The notes under the pieces were generated by a model that searched no databases, was not told where the DNA came from, and saw only the letters and a program-made list of their open reading frames with translations. 64,000 nucleotides of DNA from an uncultured Pseudodesulfovibrio sp. (lineage in GTDB: Bacteria > Desulfobacterota > Desulfovibrionia > Desulfovibrionales > Desulfovibrionaceae): positions 992,001-1,056,000 of the forward strand of contig NZ_OY760059.1 of NCBI RefSeq assembly GCF_963662885.1. Direction: 5' to 3'. This document shows positions 31,486 through 40,473 of the stretch, piece by piece. The first letter of the stretch is position 1. The number at the start of each line of letters is the position of its first letter. The position numbers were made by a program, and so were the translations under genes.

Positions 31486-32682
31486 ATGAGACCTGTTGAA
31501 ATCAAGGAAGGCATTTTCTGGCTCGGCGCCGTCGACTGGAACCGACGCAACTTCCACGGCTATTCCAAGGCGCACAAGGGAACCACCTACAACAATTTTC
31601 TGATCGTGGATGAGAAGGTTACCCTGATCGACACCGTGGCCGAGGAGTTCTGGGGTACGTTGCAGTGCAACATCGCCCAGGTGATCGGCGACCGCAAGAT
31701 CGACTATGTGGTGGCCAACCACCTCGAGCCCGACCACGCCGGCTGCCTGGCCAAGGTCGTGGAGAAATACCAGCCCGAGAAGATCTTCACTTCCCCCATG
31801 GGCCAGAAGGCCATGAAGGCCCACTTCAAGTACGAGGACTGGCCTGTCGAGGTCACCCCCACCGGCACCGAGCTGAATATCGGCAAGCGGACCCTCTCCT
31901 TCCTGGAGACCCGCATGCTGCACTGGCCGGATTCCATGCTGACCTACTGCCCGGAGGAGAAGATCGCCTTCACCAACGACGCCTTCGGCCAGAACTGGGC
32001 CACCTCCGAGCGTTGGGCCGACGAGGTCGATCGCTACCGTCTGGAAGAGCTCATGGCCAACTACTACGCCAACATCGTGCTGCCGTACTCTCCGGTGGTT
32101 CTCAAGACCCTGAACACCATCAAGGAAATGGGTCTGGAGATCGACACCATCTGCCCGGACCACGGCCTGATGTTCCGCGGCGACGACTGCGCCTGGGCCA
32201 TTGAAAAGTACATCGAGTTCGCCGAGCAGAAGCCCAAGAACAAGGCTGTCATCGTCTACGACACCATGTGGCATTCCACCGAGAAAATGGCCGAAGCCAT
32301 TGCCTGCGGTCTGGCCGACGAGGGTGTGTCCGTGCGCCTGATGTGCATGAAGAACAACCACCACTCCGACGTCATGGCCGAGGTCTTCGACGCCGCTGCC
32401 GTCATCGTCGGCTCGCCGACCCACAACAACGGCATCCTGCCGCTGATGGCCGACATGCTGACCTACATGAAGGGTCTGCGTCCCCAGAACAAGATCGGCT
32501 CCGCCGTGGGCTCCTTCGGCTGGTCCGGCGAATGCGTCAAGGCGCTGACCCAGTGGCTTGAAGACATGAACATGGAAGTCATTGAAGGGATCAAGAACCA
32601 GTACGTTCCGGATCACGAAGTCTTCAACAAATGCTACGAGCAGGGCAAGACCATCGCCGCAGCGATCAAAGCGAAGCTTTAG
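31486..32682 (+). CDS. roo: Rubredoxin:oxygen oxidoreductase (flavodiiron protein)
   Basis: Roo reduces oxygen to water with electrons from rubredoxin. The 398-residue protein has an N-terminal metallo-beta-lactamase-like diiron domain with the ligands NHLEPDHAG, LHWPDS, TNDAFGQN and CPDHG. The C-terminal flavodoxin domain has VYDTMWHSTEKMA, GSPTHNNGILP and GSFGWSGE. The ATG at 31486 with GGAGA upstream is used; a GTG at 31474 gives four extra residues. The final gene of the oxygen-defence cluster. An unusually long terminator hairpin follows. Confidence 0.97.
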   Translation: MRPVEIKEGIFWLGAVDWNRRNFHGYSKAHKGTTYNNFLIVDEKVTLIDTVAEEFWGTLQCNIAQVIGDRKIDYVVANHLEPDHAGCLAKVVEKYQPEKIFTSPMGQKAMKAHFKYEDWPVEVTPTGTELNIGKRTLSFLETRMLHWPDSMLTYCPEEKIAFTNDAFGQNWATSERWADEVDRYRLEELMANYYANIVLPYSPVVLKTLNTIKEMGLEIDTICPDHGLMFRGDDCAWAIEKYIEFAEQKPKNKAVIVYDTMWHSTEKMAEAIACGLADEGVSVRLMCMKNNHHSDVMAEVFDAAAVIVGSPTHNNGILPLMADMLTYMKGLRPQNKIGSAVGSFGWSGECVKALTQWLEDMNMEVIEGIKNQYVPDHEVFNKCYEQGKTIAAAIKAKL

Positions 32683-32689
32683 TCGGCTG

Positions 32690-32751
32690 CCACCCTACGA
32701 AACAAAAAAAGGCCCGGTGAAAACCGGGCCTTTTTTTGTTTCGTAGGGTGG
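32690..32751 (+). terminator. Very long bidirectional terminator after roo
   Basis: A perfect 29-bp inverted repeat (32690-32718 with 32723-32751) around a GAAA tetraloop. Each arm contains a 7-nt A or T run, so it can end transcription in both directions: roo from the left and any minus-strand transcript from the right. The outer part (CCACCCTACGAAAC) is well beyond what a terminator needs. Confidence 0.92.
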
Positions 32752-33051
32752 GTGGATGGCGGCTTCCGATAGCGGGCCATCTGCACATTTTTTCCGGCCG
32801 CGCCAATCCTCACGTAGACGGCTACGATGCGGTTGCCGGGGCCGGAAGAAAATGCACAGCTGACCCACTCTCGAAAGCCTTGTGCTAGCGCGGAGAGCCG
32901 CTGTCGGGTGCTTCGCACCCGAATCGCTCCAATAGGAGAAGAATACGGCCTTCGGTAAAACAATTGAACCAAGCTATTTTTTATGCGCCCAACCCGGCTA
33001 AGAGGCTCTAAAAGGTTCGGGAAAAGGAGGGGATGGGGGGCCGGGGGCGTC
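32752..33051. repeat. 300-bp non-coding spacer with a 79-bp imperfect palindrome
   Basis: No gene is credible here. At 32781-32859 the two halves of the sequence are imperfect complements: CTGCACATTTTTTCCGGCC at the left and GGCCGGAAGAAAATGCACAG at the right, with a central CGTAG-ACGG-CTACG hairpin (32813-32826). At 32905-32921 a perfect CGGGTGC-TTC-GCACCCG hairpin follows. The minus-strand frame across this region (to 32972) is a by-product of the palindromes. It looks like a mobile or regulatory repeat, but there is no second copy in the window. Confidence 0.5.
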
Positions 33052-33507
33052 TTATCTCGTGGCCTTGGTCAGGAAGCGGTCGAGTTGGTTGTTGAATTGT
33101 TGTTTGTCTTTGGGGCCGTATGGGGCGGGGCCGCCGGGGGCGAGGTCGGCGGAGCGTAGTTCCTCCATGAGGTTGCGCATGCGCAGGAGGCTTTTGACGT
33201 TGTCCTCGGTGTAGAGATCGCCGCGTGGGTTGAGCGCAGTGGCGCCCTTGGTGACGACGGCGTCGGCCAGGGGAATGTCCGCGGTGATGACCAGGTCGCC
33301 GGGGTTGACGAGGCGGGCGATCTCATCGTCGGCCACGTTGAAGCCCGCGCCCACGACGATGGTGTCGATGAGCGGGGAGGGCGGCACCCGCAGCGGGGTG
33401 TTGGCCACCAGGGTCAGCGGGACCTCTCGGCGCTGGGATGCCTTGTACAGGATTTCCTTGACCGGATTGGGGCAGGCGTCGGCGTCCACCCAGATGCGCA
33501 GAGCCAT
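33052..33507 (-). CDS. YaiI/YqxD family protein (UPF0178, DUF188)
   Basis: The 151-residue protein matches the YaiI/YqxD family: IWVDADACPNPVKEILYKAS at the N-terminus, VVGAGFNVADDEIARL, GDLVITADIPLADAVV and the C-terminal FNNQLDRFL. The aspartates around residues 8-10 and in TADIPLA resemble the acidic site of PIN-like nucleases, but the cellular role is not known. It starts 2 bp after the YwbE-family stop, forming a two-gene unit. Confidence 0.93.
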   Translation of the reverse strand: MALRIWVDADACPNPVKEILYKASQRREVPLTLVANTPLRVPPSPLIDTIVVGAGFNVADDEIARLVNPGDLVITADIPLADAVVTKGATALNPRGDLYTEDNVKSLLRMRNLMEELRSADLAPGGPAPYGPKDKQQFNNQLDRFLTKATR

Positions 33508-33509
33508 GG

Positions 33510-33713
33510 TCAGTCCTCCTGCCCGAGGATTTCCTTGACCCGCCCCACCTGGCCGTCGGCCAAACGGACCTTGATGCCGTGGGGATGTGTGGGGGACTTG
33601 GTCAGCAGGTTGGCCACCGTGCCCTCGGTCAGTTTGCCGGTACGCTGGTCTTTCTTGAGCACGATGTTCACCCGTTGGCCGGGCTTGACGTCCTTGCGGT
33701 TTCTTCCGTCCAT
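33510..33713 (-). CDS. YwbE family protein (DUF2196)
   Basis: The small basic 67-residue protein fits the YwbE family, with KPGQRVNIVLKKDQRTGKL, GTVANLLTKSPTHPHGIKV and DGQVGRVKEI. The pattern is a small beta-barrel reminiscent of KOW/SH3-like RNA or protein binders. Function is unknown. It is upstream of and coupled to the YaiI gene. Confidence 0.92.
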   Translation of the reverse strand: MDGRNRKDVKPGQRVNIVLKKDQRTGKLTEGTVANLLTKSPTHPHGIKVRLADGQVGRVKEILGQED

Positions 33714-33788
33714 ATATGAAATCCTTCGATGTGCCTTTGGTTGCGTGAAAGGCGCATCATGCGGGGCATGGCGCAGTTTGTCCAGCCG

Positions 33789-34979
33789 CTACATGGGTAT
33801 CTCCACGTTGTCCCTGGTCCGGGTGCCGTTCATGTTTCGCAGCCGGGTCAGGTACTCGGAGCTGAAGTCGATGGACAATTCCACCCAAAGCGGCAGATGG
33901 TCGCTGATCTGGAAGGTCCTCCAGGTCTGGAGATAATAACCCTTGAGTGCCTCGTCGTCGCCAAGCAGGGCGGTCAGCTTGGCGATACGTTTATCCTGGG
34001 CGGCAACGTCCTTTGCCTTGGACAGGCGCAGGGCTCTTTCAGAACGGACCTTGTCGAGTTGCCCCTGTACGGTTCTCTCCACGGCCCGGCGATAGTCCGG
34101 GAACTGGTCTTCGTTCATGACTGCGGAAAGCACGTCCAGCACGCCCTGGTTGCGCGCGGAGCGGGTCTGGCGAACCGTGCCCTTGCGCGGCAGCCAGGAA
34201 ATCTGGTCATAGAAACGGGTCTTGTCCGAGTTGGAGCCCACGTTGTTCTGGGCGGCCTCGAAGCCGTTGCGGACAAGAGCGTTGCCCGAAGGGTCGCCCA
34301 TCTTGTCGATGTTGAAGTCGCCCACCAGGATATAGCTGCACGGCTCCTTTTCCGCCCGTTTCGCGATGTTGGCGGCAACGGCGTCTATCTCGGCCACGCG
34401 CCGTGCGTACTCCGGTGAACCCTGGCTTTCCTTGCCGAAATAAATGTGCACCGTGGTGAACAGGAACCGGAACCAGCCCGACTGGAACTCGCAGCCAAAG
34501 GGCGAGCGGGATGGTTGCAGCCGATTGTCCCCGTGTTCGATGAGGTCTTTGACGGGCAGGACCATCTCTCCGGCCACGCCTTTGAACCGGACCTTGGCCT
34601 TGTTGTAGATGAACCCGAGACGCTCCCGGTTGCCGCCGTCCTGTTCGGCCACGTCGGTGACGACGTAGTCCCAATTGGGGCCGAGCAGGCGCATGAGCTG
34701 TTTCAGCGGACCGAGGTCTCGGCAGATTTCCTGCACGGCTAGTACGTCGAACGCCGAGATGACCTCGGCTATGAAGTACAGGGACTCCTTGATACGGGGA
34801 CCGTGACCGAACCGGTTGTCGTCGAAGTTCCGGATGTTCCAGGTGCCGAGCACCAGGGTGTCGTGCAGGGTGGAGCCGGGCATTTGGTCCCGGACCAACC
34901 CGCGCAGGGCGCGCAGTCCGTCAACGGTGCGGCGGCGCATTTCCGGAGTCTCGTACTTGAGTGGCCAGTAGTTGATCAT
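33789..34979 (-). CDS. Endonuclease/exonuclease/phosphatase family protein
   Basis: The 396-residue protein has the EEP fold motifs in order: LGTWNIRNFDDNRFG, LAVQEICRD (catalytic Glu), TTVHIYFG, ILVGDFNIDKMGDPS (catalytic Asp-x-Asn) and ISDHLPLWVEL (catalytic Asp-His). There is no signal peptide. An insertion around residues 290-345 contains a Lys/Arg-rich helical segment. The substrate may be DNA or a phosphoester such as a phosphoinositide-like compound. No neighbour narrows it down, and it is likely a single-gene unit. Confidence 0.88.
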   Translation of the reverse strand: MINYWPLKYETPEMRRRTVDGLRALRGLVRDQMPGSTLHDTLVLGTWNIRNFDDNRFGHGPRIKESLYFIAEVISAFDVLAVQEICRDLGPLKQLMRLLGPNWDYVVTDVAEQDGGNRERLGFIYNKAKVRFKGVAGEMVLPVKDLIEHGDNRLQPSRSPFGCEFQSGWFRFLFTTVHIYFGKESQGSPEYARRVAEIDAVAANIAKRAEKEPCSYILVGDFNIDKMGDPSGNALVRNGFEAAQNNVGSNSDKTRFYDQISWLPRKGTVRQTRSARNQGVLDVLSAVMNEDQFPDYRRAVERTVQGQLDKVRSERALRLSKAKDVAAQDKRIAKLTALLGDDEALKGYYLQTWRTFQISDHLPLWVELSIDFSSEYLTRLRNMNGTRTRDNVEIPM

Positions 34980-35159
34980 GGCGTCCCCTTGTGTGACTGG
35001 TTGCCGCCCTGAGTGGCAAGGCGGTGTGCATCACCTCGTCTGTATCCGGTAACCCGCATGAGGGCAACCGGGGGCGCGAGAAAAGACGGTCGGGGTACGC
35101 GCGAAAGCGGGCACGACCAAAGAGCGGCTATGGCCGCACGGGAACCGGTGGAAAGGGGG

Positions 35160-35663
35160 TTACTGCCAGGCGCCCTTGCGGAAGCTGAAGATCTGGCGGT
35201 TGGGGATCACGGTCACCGGGCTGAACTTGGCCTTCTTGCAGGCGGCAGGCGATTCGGCCGTGGCCTCCATGACCAGCTCGCAGAAGCGCATGACGCCGAC
35301 AAAGGGCACTGTCTTGGAAGAGGAACGGCTGACTTTGGTGACGATGGAATCCATGTCGATGGCGTGGTAGCGGGCCAGAAAGGAACCGTCATCCTGCTTG
35401 ATGATCTGCATCCGGGTCCGGGCCATGCGGTGATTGCGGTCCAGGGATTTGGCCCTTACACGGGCAAACTTGCTGAAGTCCGCGTTCTTGGTGACCAGCC
35501 CCTCGTCAAGGTAGAGGGGCATGTTCTTGGTGTTGATTTTGACGGAGGCGTCGCCGGGGGAAAGAGAGGCGACATCCTGGGCGTGAACGGCCTGTGCGGA
35601 GGCCGCAAAAAAAGCCCCGGTCAGAAAAACGGCCAGTAAGGCAGAAATGAAAAATTTGTCCAT
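35160..35663 (-). CDS. Secreted protein of unknown function downstream of VWA-OmpA gene
   Basis: The 167-residue product starts at the ATG at 35663 (GGAAGGATT upstream). An N-terminal signal peptide reaches AQAVHAQ near residue 27. The mature part is basic, without recognisable domain: INTKNMPLYLDEGLVTKN, RVRAKSLDRNHRMARTRMQI and RQIFSFRKGAW. It has two Cys (RFCELV, AACKKAK). It lies 71 bp downstream of the VWA-OmpA gene on the same strand, so the two may be expressed together in the envelope. I do not recognise the family. Confidence 0.72.
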   Translation of the reverse strand: MDKFFISALLAVFLTGAFFAASAQAVHAQDVASLSPGDASVKINTKNMPLYLDEGLVTKNADFSKFARVRAKSLDRNHRMARTRMQIIKQDDGSFLARYHAIDMDSIVTKVSRSSSKTVPFVGVMRFCELVMEATAESPAACKKAKFSPVTVIPNRQIFSFRKGAWQ

Positions 35664-35734
35664 GGCGTTGAATCCTTCCAACCAGAGCAGGAGGTTGGGC
35701 GGCGGAGTGCCGCCCAACCTGTGTTAACATACCC

Positions 35735-36790
35735 TTACTTGGTCTGGATTTCAACCCTACGGTTGAGCTTGCGGCCTTCCTTGGTGCCGTTGTCGTACTT
35801 GGGCGACAGTTCACCATAACCCTTGGCTTCCAGACGGTCGGCGCCGATGCCGTTGTCGGTCAGCCACTTCATGACGGAATTGGCGCGACGTTCGGACAGG
35901 CCCTGGTTGTAGGCCTCGGTACCGGTGGAGTCGGTGTGACCGGAGATTTCATAGGTAGCGGTCGGGCTTTCTTCCAGAATCATCTTGGCCTGTTCCAGCA
36001 CCGGGATCATCTCGTCGGTGATCTGGTACTTGTCGAAGCCGAAGTTCAGGTTGAAGGAGACGACTTCCTTGGCGGGAGCCATGACGACCGGAGCGGCCTT
36101 CGGAGCCGGAGCGGGTTCGGCGACGTCCTCGTAGAAGACGTCCTTGGCGTACTTGTTCAGAGCGGTGGCGTCGGCGAAGGTGGCGCCGTCGGCGGCCACG
36201 GAACAGGGGAAGGCGGCGCGGATACCGTCAACCACGGCCTGGCCCTCGGGGGTCTCGGCATAGCTGACCACGTGGACGCAGAGGTTGGCACCGTACTTGG
36301 CGTACATGTTCTTGGCCACGGCAACCGGGTCGGTGCCGTAGTTGGACTCGCCGTCGGTGAAGATGATCAGCGCGGTCTTGCCGGACATTTTGCCCAGCAG
36401 CGGGTTGATGTCGTCAAGGCCGGCGCCCATGGGGGTGCGGCGATTGAAGATTTCGTAGTCGGCGTCGATGCCGTTGACTGCGGCGGCCACGTTGGCGTCG
36501 GAGTACGGCTTGGGAGCGCATTGCACTTCGTACGGGGCGAACAGGACAACGGCGGAATTGTAGTCGAGGGAAGGAATGGCGGCGTTCAGGGCCAACATGT
36601 CGCTTTTGGCCTTTTCGATTTTCTTGATGCCGTCGGCGTTGCGCATGGCCATGGAGCCGGACTGGTCAACAAAGAAGATGAAGTTATCGACTTTCTTGAC
36701 CATCTTGGCGTTGGCGGTAGCGGCAAACGCGAAGGAGAAAGTCAACATCGCAGCCAGCATGAATAACAGAACTTTTCTAGATTGTGTCAT
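35735..36790 (-). CDS. VWA-domain protein with C-terminal OmpA peptidoglycan-binding domain
   Basis: The 351-residue protein has a signal peptide (about 28 residues, ending TANA/K). A von Willebrand A domain (about 36-210) carries the metal-binding DQSGSM motif at residues 42-47, then NRRTPMGAGLDDI and IIFTDGESNYG. A Pro/Ala-rich linker follows, then an OmpA-like domain (about 240-351) with EISGHTDSTGTEAYNQGLSERRANS, shown here by SGHTDSTGTEAYNQGLSERR. It should be tethered to peptidoglycan in the periplasm and display an adhesion/scaffold domain. A strong promoter and AAAGGAG suggest high expression. Partner unknown. Confidence 0.9.
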   Translation of the reverse strand: MTQSRKVLLFMLAAMLTFSFAFAATANAKMVKKVDNFIFFVDQSGSMAMRNADGIKKIEKAKSDMLALNAAIPSLDYNSAVVLFAPYEVQCAPKPYSDANVAAAVNGIDADYEIFNRRTPMGAGLDDINPLLGKMSGKTALIIFTDGESNYGTDPVAVAKNMYAKYGANLCVHVVSYAETPEGQAVVDGIRAAFPCSVAADGATFADATALNKYAKDVFYEDVAEPAPAPKAAPVVMAPAKEVVSFNLNFGFDKYQITDEMIPVLEQAKMILEESPTATYEISGHTDSTGTEAYNQGLSERRANSVMKWLTDNGIGADRLEAKGYGELSPKYDNGTKEGRKLNRRVEIQTK

Positions 36791-36855
36791 GATCTCACTC
36801 CTTTAGAGATTATGGGCAAATTCCTGGTCACCGTTATAATGGGACCTGTTACTAT

Positions 36856-36884
36856 TGTATACGCAAAACAGGGGGTACCCGCAA
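36856..36884 (-). promoter_or_regulatory. Promoter of the VWA-OmpA gene
   Basis: On the minus strand TTGCGG (36884-36879), 17 bp, TATACA (36861-36856). It lies 66 bp upstream of the ATG, which has AAAGGAG before it. The rest of the 234-bp divergent spacer shows no further clear motif. Confidence 0.55.
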
Positions 36885-37024
36885 GTGCGCTTCATCGGTA
36901 AGGTATCATAATGCAAGAGGCTGTCCAGAGAAAGAGAGGGTTCTTGCGGTTGCGTCCGGACCTTGAACACAGTATGTAGAAGCGTTTACGCCCCTGGGCG
37001 TTATCGAGGCAGCAAGGAGTAGCC

Positions 37025-38005
37025 ATGTATATAGTCACCGGCGGCGCGGGTTTCATCGGCAGCGCCATGGTTTGGAAGCTCAACCAGATGGGCATCGACG
37101 ACATTCTGGTGGTGGACAACCTGTCCACCAGCGAGAAGTGGAACAACCTCGTGGGGCTCAAGTACCAGGATTATCTGCACCGGGACCAGTTCCTCAAATT
37201 CATTCTGGAAGGCGACGACCCGTTCGAGACCGAGGCGGTCGTGCACATGGGTGCCTGCTCGTCGACCACGGAGCTGGATGCGGATTTCCTCATGGAGAAC
37301 AACTACCGCTACACCCAGTACGTCTGCCGGTTCTGCATGGCTCACGACGCCCGGTTCATCAACGCCTCGTCTGCGGCCACCTACGGCAACGGAGAGTTCG
37401 GCTTCGATGACGACGAAGACGGCATCGACAAACTGCGCCCCCTGAACATGTACGGCTATTCCAAGCAGCTTTTCGATCTGTGGGCCAAAGGGGCCGGGCT
37501 GCTGGACAAGATCGTCTGCCTCAAGTTCTTCAATGTCTTCGGCCCCAACGAGTACCACAAGGACGACATGAAGTCGGTCATCTGCAAGGCTCACTCCCAG
37601 ATCCTGGAGACCGGCAAGCTCAAGCTGTTCAAGTCCTATCGGGATGCATACCCCCACGGTGGGCAGAAGCGCGACTTCGTCTACATCAAGGACTGCGTGG
37701 ACATCATGGCCTGGTTCCTGGAGAACCGCGACAAGGGCGGTATCTTCAATATCGGTACGGGAACTGCAAGGACTTGGAATGACTTGGCGAATGCCGTTTT
37801 CGCCGCCATGGATCGCGAGCCGAACATCGAATACATTCCGATGCCTGAGGCGATTCGCGATAAGTATCAGTACTTTACCCAGGCGAATATGGACAAGCTC
37901 AAGGCTGCGGGCTGTACCGTCAAAATGACGAGCCTGGAGGATGGGGCAAGGGATTACGTCCAAAATTATTTGGACAAGGATGACAGGTACCTCCGGTCCC
38001 GGTAG
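37025..38005 (+). CDS. hldD: ADP-L-glycero-D-manno-heptose 6-epimerase
   Basis: HldD makes the heptose donor for the lipopolysaccharide inner core. The 326-residue protein is of normal length. It has the NADP motif YIVTGGAGFIGSAMVWKLN, DNLSTSEKW and HMGACSSTTELD (typical of HldD). The short-chain catalytic pair is in INASSAATYG and LNMYGYSKQLFD; FFNVFGPNEYHK and GGQKRDFVYIKD follow. A good ribosome site (AAGGAG) precedes the ATG. It is 15 bp upstream of lptD, so both LPS genes form one unit. Confidence 0.96.
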   Translation: MYIVTGGAGFIGSAMVWKLNQMGIDDILVVDNLSTSEKWNNLVGLKYQDYLHRDQFLKFILEGDDPFETEAVVHMGACSSTTELDADFLMENNYRYTQYVCRFCMAHDARFINASSAATYGNGEFGFDDDEDGIDKLRPLNMYGYSKQLFDLWAKGAGLLDKIVCLKFFNVFGPNEYHKDDMKSVICKAHSQILETGKLKLFKSYRDAYPHGGQKRDFVYIKDCVDIMAWFLENRDKGGIFNIGTGTARTWNDLANAVFAAMDREPNIEYIPMPEAIRDKYQYFTQANMDKLKAAGCTVKMTSLEDGARDYVQNYLDKDDRYLRSR

Positions 38006-38020
38006 CCGAAGGACGATTTT

Positions 38021-40408
38021 TTGAAACGCAAGCTTTCGCGCATATCGCTGGCCGTCGGGGCATTCCTTGTCCTGTCGTTGTGCCTGCCGTGGACGATCAT
38101 CGGCAAGTCTCCGGACCATAACAAGGTCCGGAAGTACGTGCCGGATGCGCCCGTGCAGGCGCTCGATCAGGACGAGTGGACATTTTCGGCCGACAGAGTG
38201 GTGGGCGACCACACCAGCGAGTACGTGGAGGCCTTCGGCAACGTCTCCCTGAGCCTTGGCGAGGATCAGCTGCGCGCCGACTTTGCGCGCTACTACCAGG
38301 CCACGGGCTGGGTCTTTCTCAAAGGGCACATCCGGGCCCACTGGGGCGGCGATTTCCTGCAGGCGGATGAGGGCGAGTTCGACCTGAACAACATGACCGG
38401 CTGGCTCAAGAACGGCAAGTTGTTCATGGCCAAGCCGCACGTCTACGTGGAGGCCGAACGCGTGGGCAAGTCCGTGGGCGACTCCTACACCTTCAAGAAC
38501 GCCAAGGTGACCTCCTGTTCCGGGCAAACACCGGCCTGGTCCGTGACCAGCGAGGAGGGCGACATCAGCCTGGACGGTCGTATCCAGCTCTACCGCTCGG
38601 CCTTCCGGATCAAGGACGTCCCCGTCTTCTACTGGCCGTACATGGTCCTGCCCGGCCGCACCCCCCGCCAGAGCGGCTTCCTGATGCCCTACGTGGCCAG
38701 CTCCGACAAGCTCGGCCTGCAGGTCAACCTGCCTTACTACTGGGTCATCAACGACGAGATGGATGCCACCTTCTACCAAAACTACATGAGCCGGCGCGGT
38801 TACATGCAGGGGGTTGAGTTCCGGCACACCGAGGACGCCTCGTCCCGAGGTTTGTGGCAGGCGGATTTTCTCAACGACAACATCCGGGCGTCCAACGAGT
38901 CCGACGAGTGGAAGGACTACCGAGACGACGGGTTGACCCGAAAGAATCGGGATCGCTGGTGGGTGCGCGGCAAGTATGACGGCTGGCTGGGCAGCCCCCA
39001 GTGGAAGATCAAGGTCGATCTCGATCTGGTCTCGGACCAGAACTACCTGCGCGACTTCACGGATGGCCCCAACGGGTACGACAAGACCCGTGAGGAGTTC
39101 CTGGACGTGTTCGGCCGCGATATTGAGAACAAGGACTCCCTGCACCGTTTGAACAAGCTGTACGTCAGCCGCAGCTGGGACCGCTTCGGCGTGACCGGCC
39201 TGACCCAGTACGACCAGAACCTGGCCTATAGAAACGGCAACAATCCGAACAGCGAGAATCCGACCATTCAGATTCTCCCCGAGTTGAACGCCTATGCCTG
39301 GCAGCAGTCCCTGATCGGCGGGTTGGAAGGCTCTCTGGACACCAAGTACGATTATTTCCATCGCGAGTACGGCGACTCGGGTCACCGCGCGATCATCTCG
39401 CCCGAACTCAAGTATCCGATGAAAAGCCGCTATCTGACGGTCATCCCCTCGGTCTCCATGCAGGAAACCGCGTACTCCCTGACCAGTCGGGAGGATGTCG
39501 GGGATATGACGATCGTCGGCACGGGTGGGCGCGACGAGACCATCGACACCTCCAAGATCAAAGACGGCTTCCAGACCCGGACCACCTGGACCGGCGGATT
39601 CACGGCCTTTTCGGAAATGACCCGGACCTTCGATCTGGCCGGTGCGCCCAAGGCGGACCCGAGCCTGGCCGGGACCTCCCGCTGGACCAAGCTGAAGAAC
39701 TCGATCATTCCCCGACTGGCCTACACCTATACCAACCGGCCGACAAACCAGGAAAAGCTCCCCTATTTCGATTCGGATGACCGGGTGGACGGCCGCAATG
39801 CGGTGACCTACTCCCTGACCAGCGTGCTGGATCGCCGCCGCGACAGCGTGGTCCTGTCGCCCGGCTCGGATGGCGAACCCGCGGCTCAGGTGGCGCGCGA
39901 CTATCTCGACTTCCTGCTCTTTCGGGTGGAACAGTCCTACGACATCCGCGAGGCCCAGCGCACGGACGAGCGGGACATCTACGAGCGCAGGCCGTTCTCC
40001 GACATCATGACCGAGTTGAAGATCAAGCCCACCAATTACGTGGACATCCTCTCCCGCTACTGGTTCTCTCCGTACAAGGGCGACATGACCCAGACGGAGA
40101 ACTCCATCCGCTTCTACAAGGACGGCCTGGGCGAGATCACGGTGGGGTACGACTTCCTGCAGAGTCTGGACGAGTACAAACGTACCCGCGACGACAACCT
40201 GTCCGTGCTCAAGCTCGGGGGCAAATGGGATATCAACGAGGCCGTCACCTTGGGCGCCATGTTCCGTCATGACTTCATCAGCGAACGGGATCTGGAGCGG
40301 ACCATCACCCTGGATTGGGCCGCCGAGTGCTACACCCTGCATTTCACCTACAGCCAGCGGCCCAACGACAACCGCTTCGCGGTCGGTTTCGACCTGCTCA
40401 ACTTCTAG
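38021..40408 (+). CDS. lptD: LPS-assembly outer-membrane protein LptD
   Basis: LptD is the outer-membrane barrel that inserts lipopolysaccharide with LptE. The 795-residue protein starts at a TTG (38021) with GAAGGACG upstream. It has an N-terminal hydrophobic signal segment, then an OstA/jellyroll domain (about 50-200; FSADRVVGDHTSEYVEAFGN). A long barrel domain follows with VPVFYWPYMVLPGRTPRQSG, the typical LptD junction motif, and later YDFLQSLDEYKRTRDDNLSV. Only one Cys (TSCSG) is seen in the N-terminal domain and no obvious C-terminal pair, unlike the disulfide-rich E. coli protein. It ends FDLLNF. Confidence 0.93.
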   Translation: MKRKLSRISLAVGAFLVLSLCLPWTIIGKSPDHNKVRKYVPDAPVQALDQDEWTFSADRVVGDHTSEYVEAFGNVSLSLGEDQLRADFARYYQATGWVFLKGHIRAHWGGDFLQADEGEFDLNNMTGWLKNGKLFMAKPHVYVEAERVGKSVGDSYTFKNAKVTSCSGQTPAWSVTSEEGDISLDGRIQLYRSAFRIKDVPVFYWPYMVLPGRTPRQSGFLMPYVASSDKLGLQVNLPYYWVINDEMDATFYQNYMSRRGYMQGVEFRHTEDASSRGLWQADFLNDNIRASNESDEWKDYRDDGLTRKNRDRWWVRGKYDGWLGSPQWKIKVDLDLVSDQNYLRDFTDGPNGYDKTREEFLDVFGRDIENKDSLHRLNKLYVSRSWDRFGVTGLTQYDQNLAYRNGNNPNSENPTIQILPELNAYAWQQSLIGGLEGSLDTKYDYFHREYGDSGHRAIISPELKYPMKSRYLTVIPSVSMQETAYSLTSREDVGDMTIVGTGGRDETIDTSKIKDGFQTRTTWTGGFTAFSEMTRTFDLAGAPKADPSLAGTSRWTKLKNSIIPRLAYTYTNRPTNQEKLPYFDSDDRVDGRNAVTYSLTSVLDRRRDSVVLSPGSDGEPAAQVARDYLDFLLFRVEQSYDIREAQRTDERDIYERRPFSDIMTELKIKPTNYVDILSRYWFSPYKGDMTQTENSIRFYKDGLGEITVGYDFLQSLDEYKRTRDDNLSVLKLGGKWDINEAVTLGAMFRHDFISERDLERTITLDWAAECYTLHFTYSQRPNDNRFAVGFDLLNF

Positions 40409-40473
40409 GCCGACGGGGCTTTTTCAGAGGATCGGGGTTGCCCCTTCCGGGCCGGTGCTTACCTATAGATGAT

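Noticed and set aside
32679..32972. 97-codon minus-strand frame after roo
   Set aside because: It consists of the terminator stem and the imperfect palindrome; start and composition give no support for a protein.
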